From SOIA01 sp964348015 (GTDB taxonomy: Bacteria > Acidobacteriota > Aminicenantia > Aminicenantales > Aminicenantaceae): a stretch of DNA of 42,169 bases. The position numbers and the translations under genes were made by a program. The stretch lies in the NCBI GenBank assembly GCA_964348015.1, contig CAYGBC010000040.1, forward strand, positions 1 to 42,169, written 5' to 3'. Position 1 is the stretch's first letter. Each line of letters begins with the position of its first letter. Shown in pieces: positions 1 through 8,595 of the stretch. The notes under the pieces are model-generated. The model did not search any database. It worked only from the letters and a program-made list of their open reading frames with translations, and was not told the origin of the DNA.

Positions 1-1183
1 CCGCGAGAAATATAACCGCTGAGGGCCACACCAGTATTTTGTACACATCCTTCAGGTCGGCCTTATAATAATCCAGAGTCAAAAACAGACAGAGATGAGC
101 AGGGGAAAGAAGAATCCCCACAAAGCCGCTGACATAAGCGAACATCACCAGCACCAAATCCGGATTTTCCAAGCCGAATATGGGCAGAAGGATCGGAAAG
201 GAGATGCCCACATAGGCATGGTTAACGCCCGTCAACAGCCCGAGAAAAAAAGGCACCGCAAAAAGCAGCAGATACGCGGAAATCCCTTCGGACTGGAATA
301 CTCCGGTAACTGATTCTAAAGCGCCGGAGGCTTCGAGTATTCTCTTGAATACCATGACCGAAGCGATAAGAAAGAGGGTCTTGAGGGAAATACTATGCCA
401 CAGAATCCTTCCCCTCTCCCGAAAATCCATCCGGAAAAAAACCTGTGTCAAAAAAGCGGTGGCGGCCAGCGCGACCAGCATGCTGAACCTGAACAAAAAA
501 ATCAACACAATGACCAAAAATATGGGCCAGATGCTGAGAATGAGGTTAAACAGGCTCTTCAGAAACTTCCCGCCAGATTTCTCATCGGGGAGGCGATGGA
601 CATTCTTGAAGAGAATGATCAATCCCAGGATGGCGGCCAGAACCGTGAACGGAAACTGGACTACGGCGATCCTTTTTATCGGAATATGGAGTATGGCTGA
701 CGCCAGGATCAGGTTGACATACAGAGGCCAGGAGTACTCCCATATATGGCGGAACCAGTAATTGAGAAAGGTCTTCCAGGCAGGAGTCAGCTTCCAGCGC
801 CTCCCGGCTTCCTCCACGATCGGAGCCGACATCAAAGCCCCCCCGAGCATCGGCAGGAGTCCGATGAAAGAGGAGGGCAGAGCGAGAATCAACCGGGGCT
901 CTGGAATCAAATTCTTGAAAGAATCCACCATTTTCTTGAAATTTCCTTTGCGTTGGAGAAGATGACCCAGATAAAGGACAAGAAGAATAATCCCGAAAAG
1001 GCTCAGGGTCTCATTCGAACTCAAGGCCTCCCAGATATTCCGAATAAACACAGGAAAATCCAGGCGAAAAGCCACTCCTGTCAGCAGGGTCCCGATAAAG
1101 AGAACAAGCCCCAGGTCCCATTTTTTCTTGATCATGAGGAGGAGGACCAAGACGATGAGGACAATCTTCAGAAGATCAGCCAT
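1..1183 (-). CDS. DUF401-family integral membrane protein, C-terminus cut by window edge
   Basis: The minus strand is open from an ATG pair at 1181-1186 to the window edge, giving about 394 residues with no stop. The translation begins MADLLKIVLIVLVLLLMI and has roughly ten hydrophobic segments. The stretches LPMLGGALMSAPIVEEAG and TGVNHAYVGISFPILLP resemble the DUF401 family of predicted permeases, whose substrate is unknown. The second ATG is preferred because the AGGA upstream (about 1188-1191) is very close to the first. The gene is alone on its strand; an inverted-repeat element (1197-1313) separates it from the upstream RNase HIII gene. Family assignment is from recalled sequence features, so a generic transporter label is the fallback. 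Confidence 0.75.
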   Translation of the reverse strand, partial: MADLLKIVLIVLVLLLMIKKKWDLGLVLFIGTLLTGVAFRLDFPVFIRNIWEALSSNETLSLFGIILLVLYLGHLLQRKGNFKKMVDSFKNLIPEPRLILALPSSFIGLLPMLGGALMSAPIVEEAGRRWKLTPAWKTFLNYWFRHIWEYSWPLYVNLILASAILHIPIKRIAVVQFPFTVLAAILGLIILFKNVHRLPDEKSGGKFLKSLFNLILSIWPIFLVIVLIFLFRFSMLVALAATAFLTQVFFRMDFRERGRILWHSISLKTLFLIASVMVFKRILEASGALESVTGVFQSEGISAYLLLFAVPFFLGLLTGVNHAYVGISFPILLPIFGLENPDLVLVMFAYVSGFVGILLSPAHLCLFLTLDYYKADLKDVYKILVWPSAVIFLA

Positions 1184-1196
1184 CATTTCCTGCAAA

Positions 1197-1313
1197 GGGG
1201 TCGCATCTTAACATTTGACATTTCTAAGAGAATTATCAACAGGCAAGGCTTTTATATGATGATGAATTGGGCAATAAATATTAAGTAAATGTCAAATGTT
1301 AAGATGCGATCCC
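1197..1313. repeat. 117-bp inverted-repeat (MITE-like) element, family A
   Basis: The left arm 1197-1223 and right arm 1287-1313 are inverted repeats of 27 nt with one mismatch. They surround about 63 bp of AT-rich sequence with no ORF. The arm sequence is nearly the same as the ends of the element at 34198-34441, so this is a dispersed family. It fills the gap between the RNase HIII stop and the DUF401 start and could also fold as a transcriptional hairpin. Confidence 0.85.
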
Positions 1314-1315
1314 AT

Positions 1316-1981
1316 TTACTTTGAAGAAGACAGGATGCGGGCTGTGGTTTTAAAATGCTTCTTGGCCACTTTATCCAGCACCTGGGCGCCGTGGGCTTTG
1401 ACCAATTTCAACCCTGCCTCTTCCACGAGCGGGGAGGCTCCTTTGGGAAGGTCAATCCCGATATCCTGGGAAAGAAAATACAGACGCGTTAAAAACTCTG
1501 CTCTGGCCAGGATCGATGCAGCGGCCACGGCCAGGTCTTCCTCCGCTTTCGGCTTCTGGATCAGTTCGATGCTCTTTCCTCTTTTCATCAATGCATTGAG
1601 GACGAAGGCCTTATCCCCAAACTGGTCGGTTATGGCGAGCTTGCAGTTCACTTCTTCGAGGATGTTCTCGATAGCCCGGGAATGGGCCCAAGCCAAAATG
1701 CGGTTGAGGTTTCTCAGCTTGGTGTAAAGCGAGTTGTATTTTTCCGGGCCGATGGCCACGATCGAGTGCGTGTATCCCTTTTTGATCAATCCCGCCAGCT
1801 CCCGGACACGGTTATCGGAAAATCTTTTGCTATCCTTCACTCCGAGTTCAGAAAGAACATTCTCCTGGTCTTCGGGAAGAAAAACACCCGCGACGACAAG
1901 CGGACCAAAGTAGTCTCCTTTTCCGGATTCATCCGTCCCGAGATGTCCCTTTTCGGCTGGAAAAAGATCTGATTGACGCAT
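1316..1981 (-). CDS. rnhC: Ribonuclease HIII-like protein lacking the N-terminal domain
   Basis: A 221-residue RNase HII/HIII nuclease, which removes RNA from RNA-DNA hybrids. TDESGKGDYFGPLVVAG (residues 16-32) carries the first acidic residues (Asp17, Glu18) and the GKGDYFGPL signature typical of HIII. VKDSKRFSD and AITDQFGDKAF supply further conserved acidic positions. Bacillus-type RNase HIII is about 300 residues with an N-terminal TBP-like substrate-binding domain; here the catalytic core begins almost at once. The in-frame region upstream reaches a stop within about 17 codons with no other ATG, so the domain is absent, not misannotated. The start lies 16 nt after the CoA-transferase stop, suggesting cotranscription. 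Confidence 0.88.
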   Translation of the reverse strand: MRQSDLFPAEKGHLGTDESGKGDYFGPLVVAGVFLPEDQENVLSELGVKDSKRFSDNRVRELAGLIKKGYTHSIVAIGPEKYNSLYTKLRNLNRILAWAHSRAIENILEEVNCKLAITDQFGDKAFVLNALMKRGKSIELIQKPKAEEDLAVAAASILARAEFLTRLYFLSQDIGIDLPKGASPLVEEAGLKLVKAHGAQVLDKVAKKHFKTTARILSSSK

Positions 1982-1997
1982 TTGTCCGTATGGATCC

Positions 1998-3296
1998 TCA
2001 GCGCAGGAGGAAACGGCCTTTAGCCTCTTTGATCAAATCCGGCCTGAATTTGGGATGAGCAATGTTGATCAATGCCACAGTTCTCTCCTGCAGGTTTTTT
2101 CCATGAAGATAGGCCACCCCGTACTCCGTGACCACGTACTTGACATCGGCTCTTGTCGTAACCACTCCGGCTCCTTCCTTCAGAAAAGGAACAATCCTGG
2201 AAACTTCATCCTTCTTGGCAGTGGAGGGAAGAGCGATGATCGGTTTACCTCCCTTCGAATGAGCGGCTCCCCGAATGAAATCGACCTGCCCGCCGAAACC
2301 ACTGTAAATGAACGTCCCGACAGAGTCCGAACAGACCTGCCCGGTGATGTCGACTTCGATAGCCGAATTGATCGCGACCATATTCTCATTCCGGGACACA
2401 TTGAACGGATGATTCGTGTAATCTGTGGGGTGGGCTTCAAAAACAGGATTGTTGTCCACAAAATCATAAAGTGCATTTGACCCGAGAATGAAGGTCAATA
2501 TCACTTTGTAGGGATGAAATGTCTTTCTGGCTCCAGTGATGATCCCGGCTTCAATGGCTTCCATCACTCCGTCGGACACCATCTCTGTGTGGATACCGAG
2601 ATCACGCCTTTCTTTGAGGGCGGAGAGGACGGCATCAGGGATTCCTCCGATCCCCAACTGCAGAGTCGAGCCGTCTTCGATCAAATCGGCGATAGAGTGG
2701 CCTATCTTCCTTTCCACTTCAGTGAACGGACTGCGTTTCAGCTGCGGCAATTCCTCTGAAATTTCCACAATTTTGTGCACACGAGAGACATGAATAAAGG
2801 AGTCTCCCAAAACCCGCGGCATCTTTTCATTGACCTGGGCGATGACCACCTTTGCCTTTTCCGCAGCCGCCTTTGACGCCAGAACCTCGACACCGAAGCT
2901 CATGAATCCGTGCTCGTCCGGAGGAGAGAGATGAAGCATGGCCACATCCAGAGGCATCTGGCCGGAGTACATCAAGCCAGGAATTTGGTGGAGGAAGATG
3001 GGAATATAATCCGCCCGGCCCTCGTTGATGGCTCTCCGGTCCGCAGGGCCCACGAAGAGGGAATTGTGACGAAAATGCCCCTCCATCTCTGGCCTGGAAA
3101 GGGGATCTTCTCCTAAAAGAAGAACATGTGTGAGTTCGACGTCCTCGAGTTCATCTTTGCGCGAGGCTAAAGCATTCATCAAGGCATACGGAGTGGCTGC
3201 GTTTCCACTGATGTAAACCCGGTCACCGCTCTTGATCGCAGAAACTGCGTCTTCGGCTGTGACGAGCTTTTTTTTGTAATCATCCACCCAGCTCAT
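1998..3296 (-). CDS. Acetyl-CoA hydrolase/4-hydroxybutyrate CoA-transferase family protein
   Basis: A 432-residue class I CoA-transferase. It should move CoA between acyl-CoA and a free acid such as acetate, propionate, butyrate or 4-hydroxybutyrate. LQLGIGGIPDAVLSAL (213-228) is the glycine-rich CoA region. Glu238 in GIHTEMVSDG falls at the same residue number as the catalytic glutamate of Clostridium aminobutyricum 4-hydroxybutyrate CoA-transferase. Length matches that family. A GAGG lies 7 nt before the ATG. The substrate cannot be read from sequence. The neighbouring electron-transfer operon points to fermentative acid metabolism, but a REP array of about 340 bp separates the two units. 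Confidence 0.9.
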   Translation of the reverse strand: MSWVDDYKKKLVTAEDAVSAIKSGDRVYISGNAATPYALMNALASRKDELEDVELTHVLLLGEDPLSRPEMEGHFRHNSLFVGPADRRAINEGRADYIPIFLHQIPGLMYSGQMPLDVAMLHLSPPDEHGFMSFGVEVLASKAAAEKAKVVIAQVNEKMPRVLGDSFIHVSRVHKIVEISEELPQLKRSPFTEVERKIGHSIADLIEDGSTLQLGIGGIPDAVLSALKERRDLGIHTEMVSDGVMEAIEAGIITGARKTFHPYKVILTFILGSNALYDFVDNNPVFEAHPTDYTNHPFNVSRNENMVAINSAIEVDITGQVCSDSVGTFIYSGFGGQVDFIRGAAHSKGGKPIIALPSTAKKDEVSRIVPFLKEGAGVVTTRADVKYVVTEYGVAYLHGKNLQERTVALINIAHPKFRPDLIKEAKGRFLLR

Positions 3297-3342
3297 TCAA
3301 ATGCCTCGCTTACAATGTATATATTGTATTAATCTTTTTTAA

Positions 3343-3511
3343 GAGATTGCCACGCAAGCTCGCAATGACACACGCGGTGATTGCCGCGCAAGCTCTCAAT
3401 CACACCTAAATACATCCTATTTTTCCGTATGAGATTACCACGTCGCCTCGCTCCTCGTAATGACACCTAATTCCATTCTTCATGAGACAGCCGCGCAAGC
3501 TCGCAATCACA
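3343..3511. repeat. Array of four REP-like hairpin units; otherwise non-coding gap
   Basis: The 336-bp gap 3297-3632 has no gene. It holds four same-orientation copies of a 28-35 nt unit at 3343-3370, 3377-3404, 3431-3465 and 3484-3511. The pattern is GAGATTGCCACGC, then AAGCTCGCAATGACA. Each unit can fold through its ATTGC/GCAAT ends. The third copy is longer and diverged. Related units occur as inverted pairs at 12295-12415 and 24239-24320. The units are too short and spacers too irregular for CRISPR. Confidence 0.8.
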
Positions 3512-3632
3512 TCCTTTTCAAACATTCCTCATAAAAATTTAGCGGTTCCGTTCCTCAATCCGATGATTTCTTTGTATTTTCAACGGAAGACTGAATTCTT
3601 CTTGATACGGAGGCTTTTCGGGATATCACGTT

Positions 3633-5171
3633 TTATGACTTGCTTCTTGTTTTCTTGGCTGTCTGCTTTTTTCCATTGAGCGATTTCAAGTATTTGTCCA
3701 TCTCGGCGGCTGCAACGCGCGCGTCTCCCATGGCCAGAATAACAGTAGCTCCGCCTCGAATGATATCTCCTCCTGCATAAACACCTTTCATGCTCGTGGC
3801 CATTGTGTCCCAATCGACCTCGACATTCCCCCACTTTCCCACTTCGAGTTGAGGAGTTGTCTGCGGGATCAAAGGATTCGGACTGTTTCCTATGGCCACC
3901 ACGACCAGGTCCACTTCCATGATGAACTCTGAACCCTTTATCGGGATCGGCCGGCGCCTGCCGGACGAGTCCGGTTCTCCGAGTTCCATCTGTATACACT
4001 CCATAGCCTTGACGCAGCCCTTATCATCACCGATGAACTTCGTCGGAGTTGTCAGGAAATGGAATTTTATACCTTCTTCCTCCGCGTGGTGGACTTCTTC
4101 GATTCGGGCCGGCATTTCCACGCGGGAGCGCCGGTAGACAATAGTCGATGTCTCTGCGCCGAGTCTCTTGGCCGTCCGGACAGAATCCATGGCCACATTG
4201 CCGCCACCCAACACAACGGCATTTTTCCCGAGATATACGGGTGTATCGTACTCGGGAAAATCATACGCCCTCATCAGGTTAACCCGGGTCAAGTACTCAT
4301 TGGCCGAGTAGATGCCGACCAGGTTCTCTCCAGGAATCCTCATGAAATTCGGCAGTCCCGCACCTGTTCCGACAAAAAAAGCATCAAATCCTTCTTTCTT
4401 CAAGTCTTCGAGTGTCGCCGTCAAGCCCACGACGAAATTTGTTTTGATCTCGACTCCTAATTTTTCGAGGTATTCCACTTCTGCTTGAAGGGTTTTTTTC
4501 GGCAGCCTGAATTCCGGGATCCCGTAGACCAGCACACCTCCGGCCACATGGAGCGCTTCAAAAATCGTGATCTTATGGCCCTGTTTGGCCAGGTCTCCGG
4601 CCACGGTCAACCCTGCGGGTCCTGCGCCGATTATCGCCACTTTTCGACCTGTTGAAGGTGGAATTTGAGGAACAAACACCTGGCCGTTCTCTCTCTCGTA
4701 ATCCGCGATGAACCTCTCCAGGTTTCCGATCGCCACGGGAACTCCCGTGGCCTTCTTTGTGGTGCACAGGGCTTCACATTGAGTCTCCTGAGGACAGACG
4801 CGGCCGCAGATGGCCGGAAGATTGTTGGTTTCTTTCATCTTACGGATGCTTTTGACGAAATCCCCTATTTCTATCCACTTAATGAAAGAAGGGATATCGA
4901 TGCCGACCGGACAGCCCATCACGCATTGAGGATTTGCACAGTCCAGGCATCTCTGGGCTTCTTTCTTTGCAGCCTCCGCATCCAGGCCCAGGTTGACCTC
5001 GTTGAAATCCAGATTCCGTTCATCCGGATCCCTTTCGGGCATTTTCTGACGTTCAAGCTTCATCCTTTCCTTTGCAGGGATAGATTTCCGCAGCTCCTTC
5101 CGCCATTCTTTGTTGAATTCCGCCCTGAGCCTCTGCTTGAGCTCAGCAGGCATTTGCTTTTTTTCTGCCAT
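3633..5171 (-). CDS. nfnB: NADH-dependent reduced ferredoxin:NADP+ oxidoreductase, large subunit (NfnB/GltD-like)
   Basis: A 512-residue flavin and iron-sulfur protein of the GltD/NfnB family. The N-terminus has two four-Cys sets (C75, C78, C83, C87 and C122, C126, C132, C136). An FAD Rossmann motif GAGPAG follows at 182-187, an NAD(P) motif GGGNVA at 322-327, and the C-terminal GVYAGGDIIRGGATVI flavin motif. Alone it could be called glutamate synthase small subunit. The partner NfnA gene 26 nt upstream, and no large GltA subunit, favour Nfn. Nfn bifurcates electrons from NADPH to ferredoxin and NAD+, or runs in reverse. It is the last gene of the ald-nuoEFG-nfnAB operon. The Lys/Arg-rich C-terminal tail is slightly long. 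Confidence 0.92.
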   Translation of the reverse strand: MAEKKQMPAELKQRLRAEFNKEWRKELRKSIPAKERMKLERQKMPERDPDERNLDFNEVNLGLDAEAAKKEAQRCLDCANPQCVMGCPVGIDIPSFIKWIEIGDFVKSIRKMKETNNLPAICGRVCPQETQCEALCTTKKATGVPVAIGNLERFIADYERENGQVFVPQIPPSTGRKVAIIGAGPAGLTVAGDLAKQGHKITIFEALHVAGGVLVYGIPEFRLPKKTLQAEVEYLEKLGVEIKTNFVVGLTATLEDLKKEGFDAFFVGTGAGLPNFMRIPGENLVGIYSANEYLTRVNLMRAYDFPEYDTPVYLGKNAVVLGGGNVAMDSVRTAKRLGAETSTIVYRRSRVEMPARIEEVHHAEEEGIKFHFLTTPTKFIGDDKGCVKAMECIQMELGEPDSSGRRRPIPIKGSEFIMEVDLVVVAIGNSPNPLIPQTTPQLEVGKWGNVEVDWDTMATSMKGVYAGGDIIRGGATVILAMGDARVAAAEMDKYLKSLNGKKQTAKKTRSKS

Positions 5172-5197
5172 CTTTTTATCTTTTCTCTCTTAAGTCT

Positions 5198-6031
5198 CTA
5201 CGCAAATTCGTTTTTCTCCCAGTGACACAGGGACTGGACTTCATCCTCAAAATAGGCTTTGCGCCGTATAAAAAGCTCCTCCCAATCCACCAAATGTCCG
5301 TCAAAATCCGGGCCGTCCACACAGGCAAATTGAGTTTTCCCGTCCACAGTCACGCGGCAGGCTCCGCACATTCCGGTTCCATCCACCATGATCGGATTCA
5401 GGCTGACCAATGTCTTTACACCAGTGGATCTGGTCGCCTCAGAACAGGTGTACATCAAATAGGTGCATCCGATGGAGACGACTCTCTGGATTCCAGATTC
5501 TTTTTTCATGACGGCCTTCAACGTCTTCGGGATATAATCTTTGCAGTCGAAATAACTGTCCCGGGCCGACACATAAAACTCATCGCTCACGGCTTTGAGC
5601 TTTTCTTCCCAATACAGAAGATAATTGGCTTTCACATCCAGAACAGTCACGACTTTATTCCCCGCCTCCTTCAAAGCGCGGGCGATCGGGTAAATCGCAG
5701 CGATGCCGAAACATCCTCCTGCGCAAACCACGGTTCCGTATTTTTCTATTTCGGACGGCTTCCCCAAAGGACCGACAAACACTGGCACCTCATCACCTGC
5801 CTCGAGCAGCGAAAGCTTGTGAGTCGAAGTCCCCACAAGCATAAAAACCGATGTGACTGAACCTTTTTTCACATCCCAATCCGCTATGGTCAATGGGATT
5901 CTCTCGCCCCGCTCATCCGGCATGATGATCAGAAATTGACCAGGCTTACATTTCCGGGCCACTTCAGGAGCCTCCACTTCAAGAAGATGGATATTGGGCA
6001 CGAGCCGCTCTCTCCGTAAAATCTTTGCCAT
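5198..6031 (-). CDS. nfnA: NADH-dependent reduced ferredoxin:NADP+ oxidoreductase, small subunit (NfnA)
   Basis: A 277-residue ferredoxin-NADP reductase-type protein. The N-terminal FAD domain includes RIPLTIADWD (44-53). The NAD-binding region contains VCAGGCFGIAAIYPIA. The C-terminal 2Fe-2S site is VDGTGMCGACRVTV with C222, C225 and C237; in characterised NfnA an Asp is the fourth ligand, and Asp218 is suitably placed. The ATG at 6031 is chosen over a GTG one codon upstream because AGAGGA lies 6-7 nt before it. The start overlaps the upstream stop (TGATG), so translation is coupled to the NuoG-like gene. Confidence 0.92.
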   Translation of the reverse strand: MAKILRRERLVPNIHLLEVEAPEVARKCKPGQFLIIMPDERGERIPLTIADWDVKKGSVTSVFMLVGTSTHKLSLLEAGDEVPVFVGPLGKPSEIEKYGTVVCAGGCFGIAAIYPIARALKEAGNKVVTVLDVKANYLLYWEEKLKAVSDEFYVSARDSYFDCKDYIPKTLKAVMKKESGIQRVVSIGCTYLMYTCSEATRSTGVKTLVSLNPIMVDGTGMCGACRVTVDGKTQFACVDGPDFDGHLVDWEELFIRRKAYFEDEVQSLCHWEKNEFA

Positions 6032-8595
6032 CACTTTCCTCTCTTTATTTTCACAGGAATGATATTCCGAATATGGTTTTTGTACTTTGAAGAAAAAGAC
6101 AGAGGAACCAGAGAAAAATCAGAATCTTCATTCCAGAGAAAGTTTGCTCCGACAATTCCTTTCGGCAGAGCCGCCGAGATCTTCACGCGACCTTGAATCT
6201 TTCCTGAATCAGAATCCACCACTACGGTATCCCCATCCTTCAGTTTTAACCTCTTCGCATCCGCGGGAGATATCTTGATCCATCTGGAATTCCTGATCAT
6301 CCTTAAACCTTTGGATTCCTGCGTGAGGGCAAGGTTCCGGTAATAATCCAGGCTGTAGTCCACAGACATGAGGAGAGGATATTTTGGGCCGGTTTCCTCC
6401 GGAGCTGAAACTGATTTGACAGGAATAAATTTCTCTTTTCCCTTCACCTCTTCGTAAATGAAGACTTCATCGTCATCGCCCAGTTTTGTGTTTGAGGTCT
6501 TCGAAAAACCCAGTATGTCTTTGCGAATCTCTTTCATGACCGCAGCCTGGTTCTTATATCCGAAGTTCTGATATCCCATTTTTTTGGCCAACCGAGAAAT
6601 AATCCACCAATCGGGCTTGGCGTCTCCGACAGGCCCTATGACTTTATGGAATTTTTGAATCCTTCCTTCGCCATTGACAAACGTTCCGTCCGTCTCCGCA
6701 AATGTTGCCGCCGGCAGAACGGCATCCGCTTTTTCTGTATTGCCGTTCCTGTAACAGTCCTGAACGACTAAAAATTCTGCCTGAGCCTTCTGGAGATCTT
6801 GGAGGGGTCCGGCAAGATACAGGGCTTTGATGTTCCCGGAATGAACCGCAGGAAAAACCTGATCAATCGAGAATCCTTTATCCGGATGACCATTATTCAT
6901 CTCCACAACGCCTCTCAAGTTGTTTTCCATTCCGAGAGGATAAAGCCGCCCGCTTCTCAAGAGAGCTAAATTGTGGAGCGCTGCCACATTTTGAGATCCC
7001 CGGGGATTTTGAGTCAGGCCCGCTCCAAAAATAAAAACCGACGTTTCTCCTTCCTGGAGAAGTTCGGCTGTCCGCATGAATTTTTCCTCGGGCACACCGG
7101 TCGTTTGGACAACCTGAGAAAAGTCGAGTTTTTCCAAAGATTTTTGAAAAGATTCCAAACCTTCAACCCGGGCATGCCCTCTCTCCTCTTCACTCTCCAA
7201 GAAAGCTTTGGATAAGTAACGGAAAAGAGCCGCCTCTGTTCCGGGCTTGTTGCGAAGCCAGACAGAGGCGTAACGGTTGAGAGAGAGTTCCTGCGGACCC
7301 GCAACCACAAGCTTCGCGCCCGCTTTCACGGCCTTTAACACCTCCAGCCAGACTATGGGATGAGTCACAGGCAAGTCAGCTCCGGAGAGAAAAAGGAAAT
7401 CGGCTTTCGATATATCTTCTATCCTGAAATTCAGGCCGGCTTTCAGGCCTTGTTCCCGAGCCATTTCCAGGAAGGTCGATAACGGAGAATAGTCGATCGG
7501 GCTCGCGACGTTGTCTGTCTTCAATGCGGACCGGGCGAACTTCTGGAGGATGAAACTGTCTTCGCATGTCACCTGAGAGGAAGCGACGAGTGCCACTTCT
7601 TTGCCTTTGTATTTTTTCAACTTTTGCGCCACAAAATCGAGAGCCTCGTCCCATGGCACCTCTTCGAGATCTTTATCCTTTCTGATCATCGGTTTGAGGA
7701 TTCTCCGAGGACTGTGAATGAGGGTTTGGATCATGAACCGGCCTTTCACACACGCCTGTCCGCGATTCACGGCTCCCTCCGCGGCCGGCTTCGAGCTCAG
7801 AACTCTCCCGTCCTTTGTCTCTATCTCGAGTGTGCACCCCATGCTGCAGAGAGGGCATATCGTTTCGGCCGTGCTCTCTGCGAGGCTCTCGTACTTCAAA
7901 GCTCTCTCAGAGAGTGCACCGGTGGGGCAAATATCCACGCAGGCTCCACAAAACTGGCAGCCTGACTCAAGGTGAGGACGATCCAGCGCAGTTCCGACGA
8001 CTGCATGAGATCCTCTATACGTGAATGTAAGCGTCGAAGCGCCTCTCACTTCATGGCAAACCCGGACACATCTTCCGCAGAGAATGCACAAATTGTAGTT
8101 CCGGTCAAAAAACGGATCCTCTTTTTTGATCTCCAGTTCCCGGTAAACAGAAGGGAACCTGACTTTATCCACCTTCACCTCGTCCACAATATCCTGAAGC
8201 GCGCAGCGTCCGTTGTTCGGACAGAGGACACAACCCGTTGTTTCCCCGACTTTCCGGATCGTGGATTTGAATTCGTCACAATTCTTTTTCTCCGTGCAGA
8301 TCAAGCAGGCATTCGGATGTTCAGACAGAATCAGCTCTAAGATCTCTCTCCTCAACTTCTGGAGACTGGGAGTCTTTGTCTTGACTTCCATCCCATCCTC
8401 CGCGTAGGTGCTGCAGGAGGGCGGATAGCCCTTCCTCCCCTTGATCTGAACGAGACACAGCCTGCATCCGGCGAAAGGAGATAGCTGTCTATTATCACAG
8501 AGAGAAGGAATGGAGATGCCGTTCTCTCTGGCCACCTCTAGAATTGTCTTCCTGTCCTCGAGTGCGATCCTTTTTCCGTCTATAGTGATCTTCAT
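6031..8595 (-). CDS. NuoG/formate dehydrogenase-alpha-like iron-sulfur molybdopterin-fold subunit without an obvious catalytic Cys/Sec
   Basis: An 854-residue multi-cluster protein. In order: a 2Fe-2S ferredoxin domain (C33, C44, C47, C61); the His-Cys cluster region (H93, C97, C100, C106); a further Cys set C122, C125, C131; a 2x4Fe-4S ferredoxin domain (C170, C173, C176, C180; C213, C216, C219, C223); and a molybdopterin-oxidoreductase domain starting with a Fe4S4 site (C247, C250, C254, C282). Formate dehydrogenases place Sec or Cys followed by His in the next segment. Here it reads KTDNVASPIDYSPLSTF, with neither. It may therefore be an electron-wiring subunit, as in NuoG, and not a formate dehydrogenase. 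The start overlaps the NuoF stop (ATGA); a longer frame to 8856 lies inside nuoF and is rejected. Confidence 0.88.
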   Translation of the reverse strand: MKITIDGKRIALEDRKTILEVARENGISIPSLCDNRQLSPFAGCRLCLVQIKGRKGYPPSCSTYAEDGMEVKTKTPSLQKLRREILELILSEHPNACLICTEKKNCDEFKSTIRKVGETTGCVLCPNNGRCALQDIVDEVKVDKVRFPSVYRELEIKKEDPFFDRNYNLCILCGRCVRVCHEVRGASTLTFTYRGSHAVVGTALDRPHLESGCQFCGACVDICPTGALSERALKYESLAESTAETICPLCSMGCTLEIETKDGRVLSSKPAAEGAVNRGQACVKGRFMIQTLIHSPRRILKPMIRKDKDLEEVPWDEALDFVAQKLKKYKGKEVALVASSQVTCEDSFILQKFARSALKTDNVASPIDYSPLSTFLEMAREQGLKAGLNFRIEDISKADFLFLSGADLPVTHPIVWLEVLKAVKAGAKLVVAGPQELSLNRYASVWLRNKPGTEAALFRYLSKAFLESEEERGHARVEGLESFQKSLEKLDFSQVVQTTGVPEEKFMRTAELLQEGETSVFIFGAGLTQNPRGSQNVAALHNLALLRSGRLYPLGMENNLRGVVEMNNGHPDKGFSIDQVFPAVHSGNIKALYLAGPLQDLQKAQAEFLVVQDCYRNGNTEKADAVLPAATFAETDGTFVNGEGRIQKFHKVIGPVGDAKPDWWIISRLAKKMGYQNFGYKNQAAVMKEIRKDILGFSKTSNTKLGDDDEVFIYEEVKGKEKFIPVKSVSAPEETGPKYPLLMSVDYSLDYYRNLALTQESKGLRMIRNSRWIKISPADAKRLKLKDGDTVVVDSDSGKIQGRVKISAALPKGIVGANFLWNEDSDFSLVPLSFSSKYKNHIRNIIPVKIKRGK

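Noticed and set aside
95..1288. Plus-strand ORFs in the first 1.2 kb
   Set aside because: They are shadows of the edge-truncated DUF401 gene, whose minus-strand translation has clear membrane-protein character and family motifs.
1979..2000. Selenocysteine readthrough at the CoA-transferase TGA
   Set aside because: The continuation overlaps rnhC in another frame, is short and lacks any hairpin or Cys pairing.
3343..3511. CRISPR array
   Set aside because: Only four units, with diverged sequence and spacers of 6-26 bp that are not uniform. They match REP-like elements found elsewhere in the window.
6031..8595. Functional NAD-dependent formate dehydrogenase alpha subunit
   Set aside because: No Sec or Cys at the expected molybdenum-ligand position, so only a NuoG/FDH-like label is supported.
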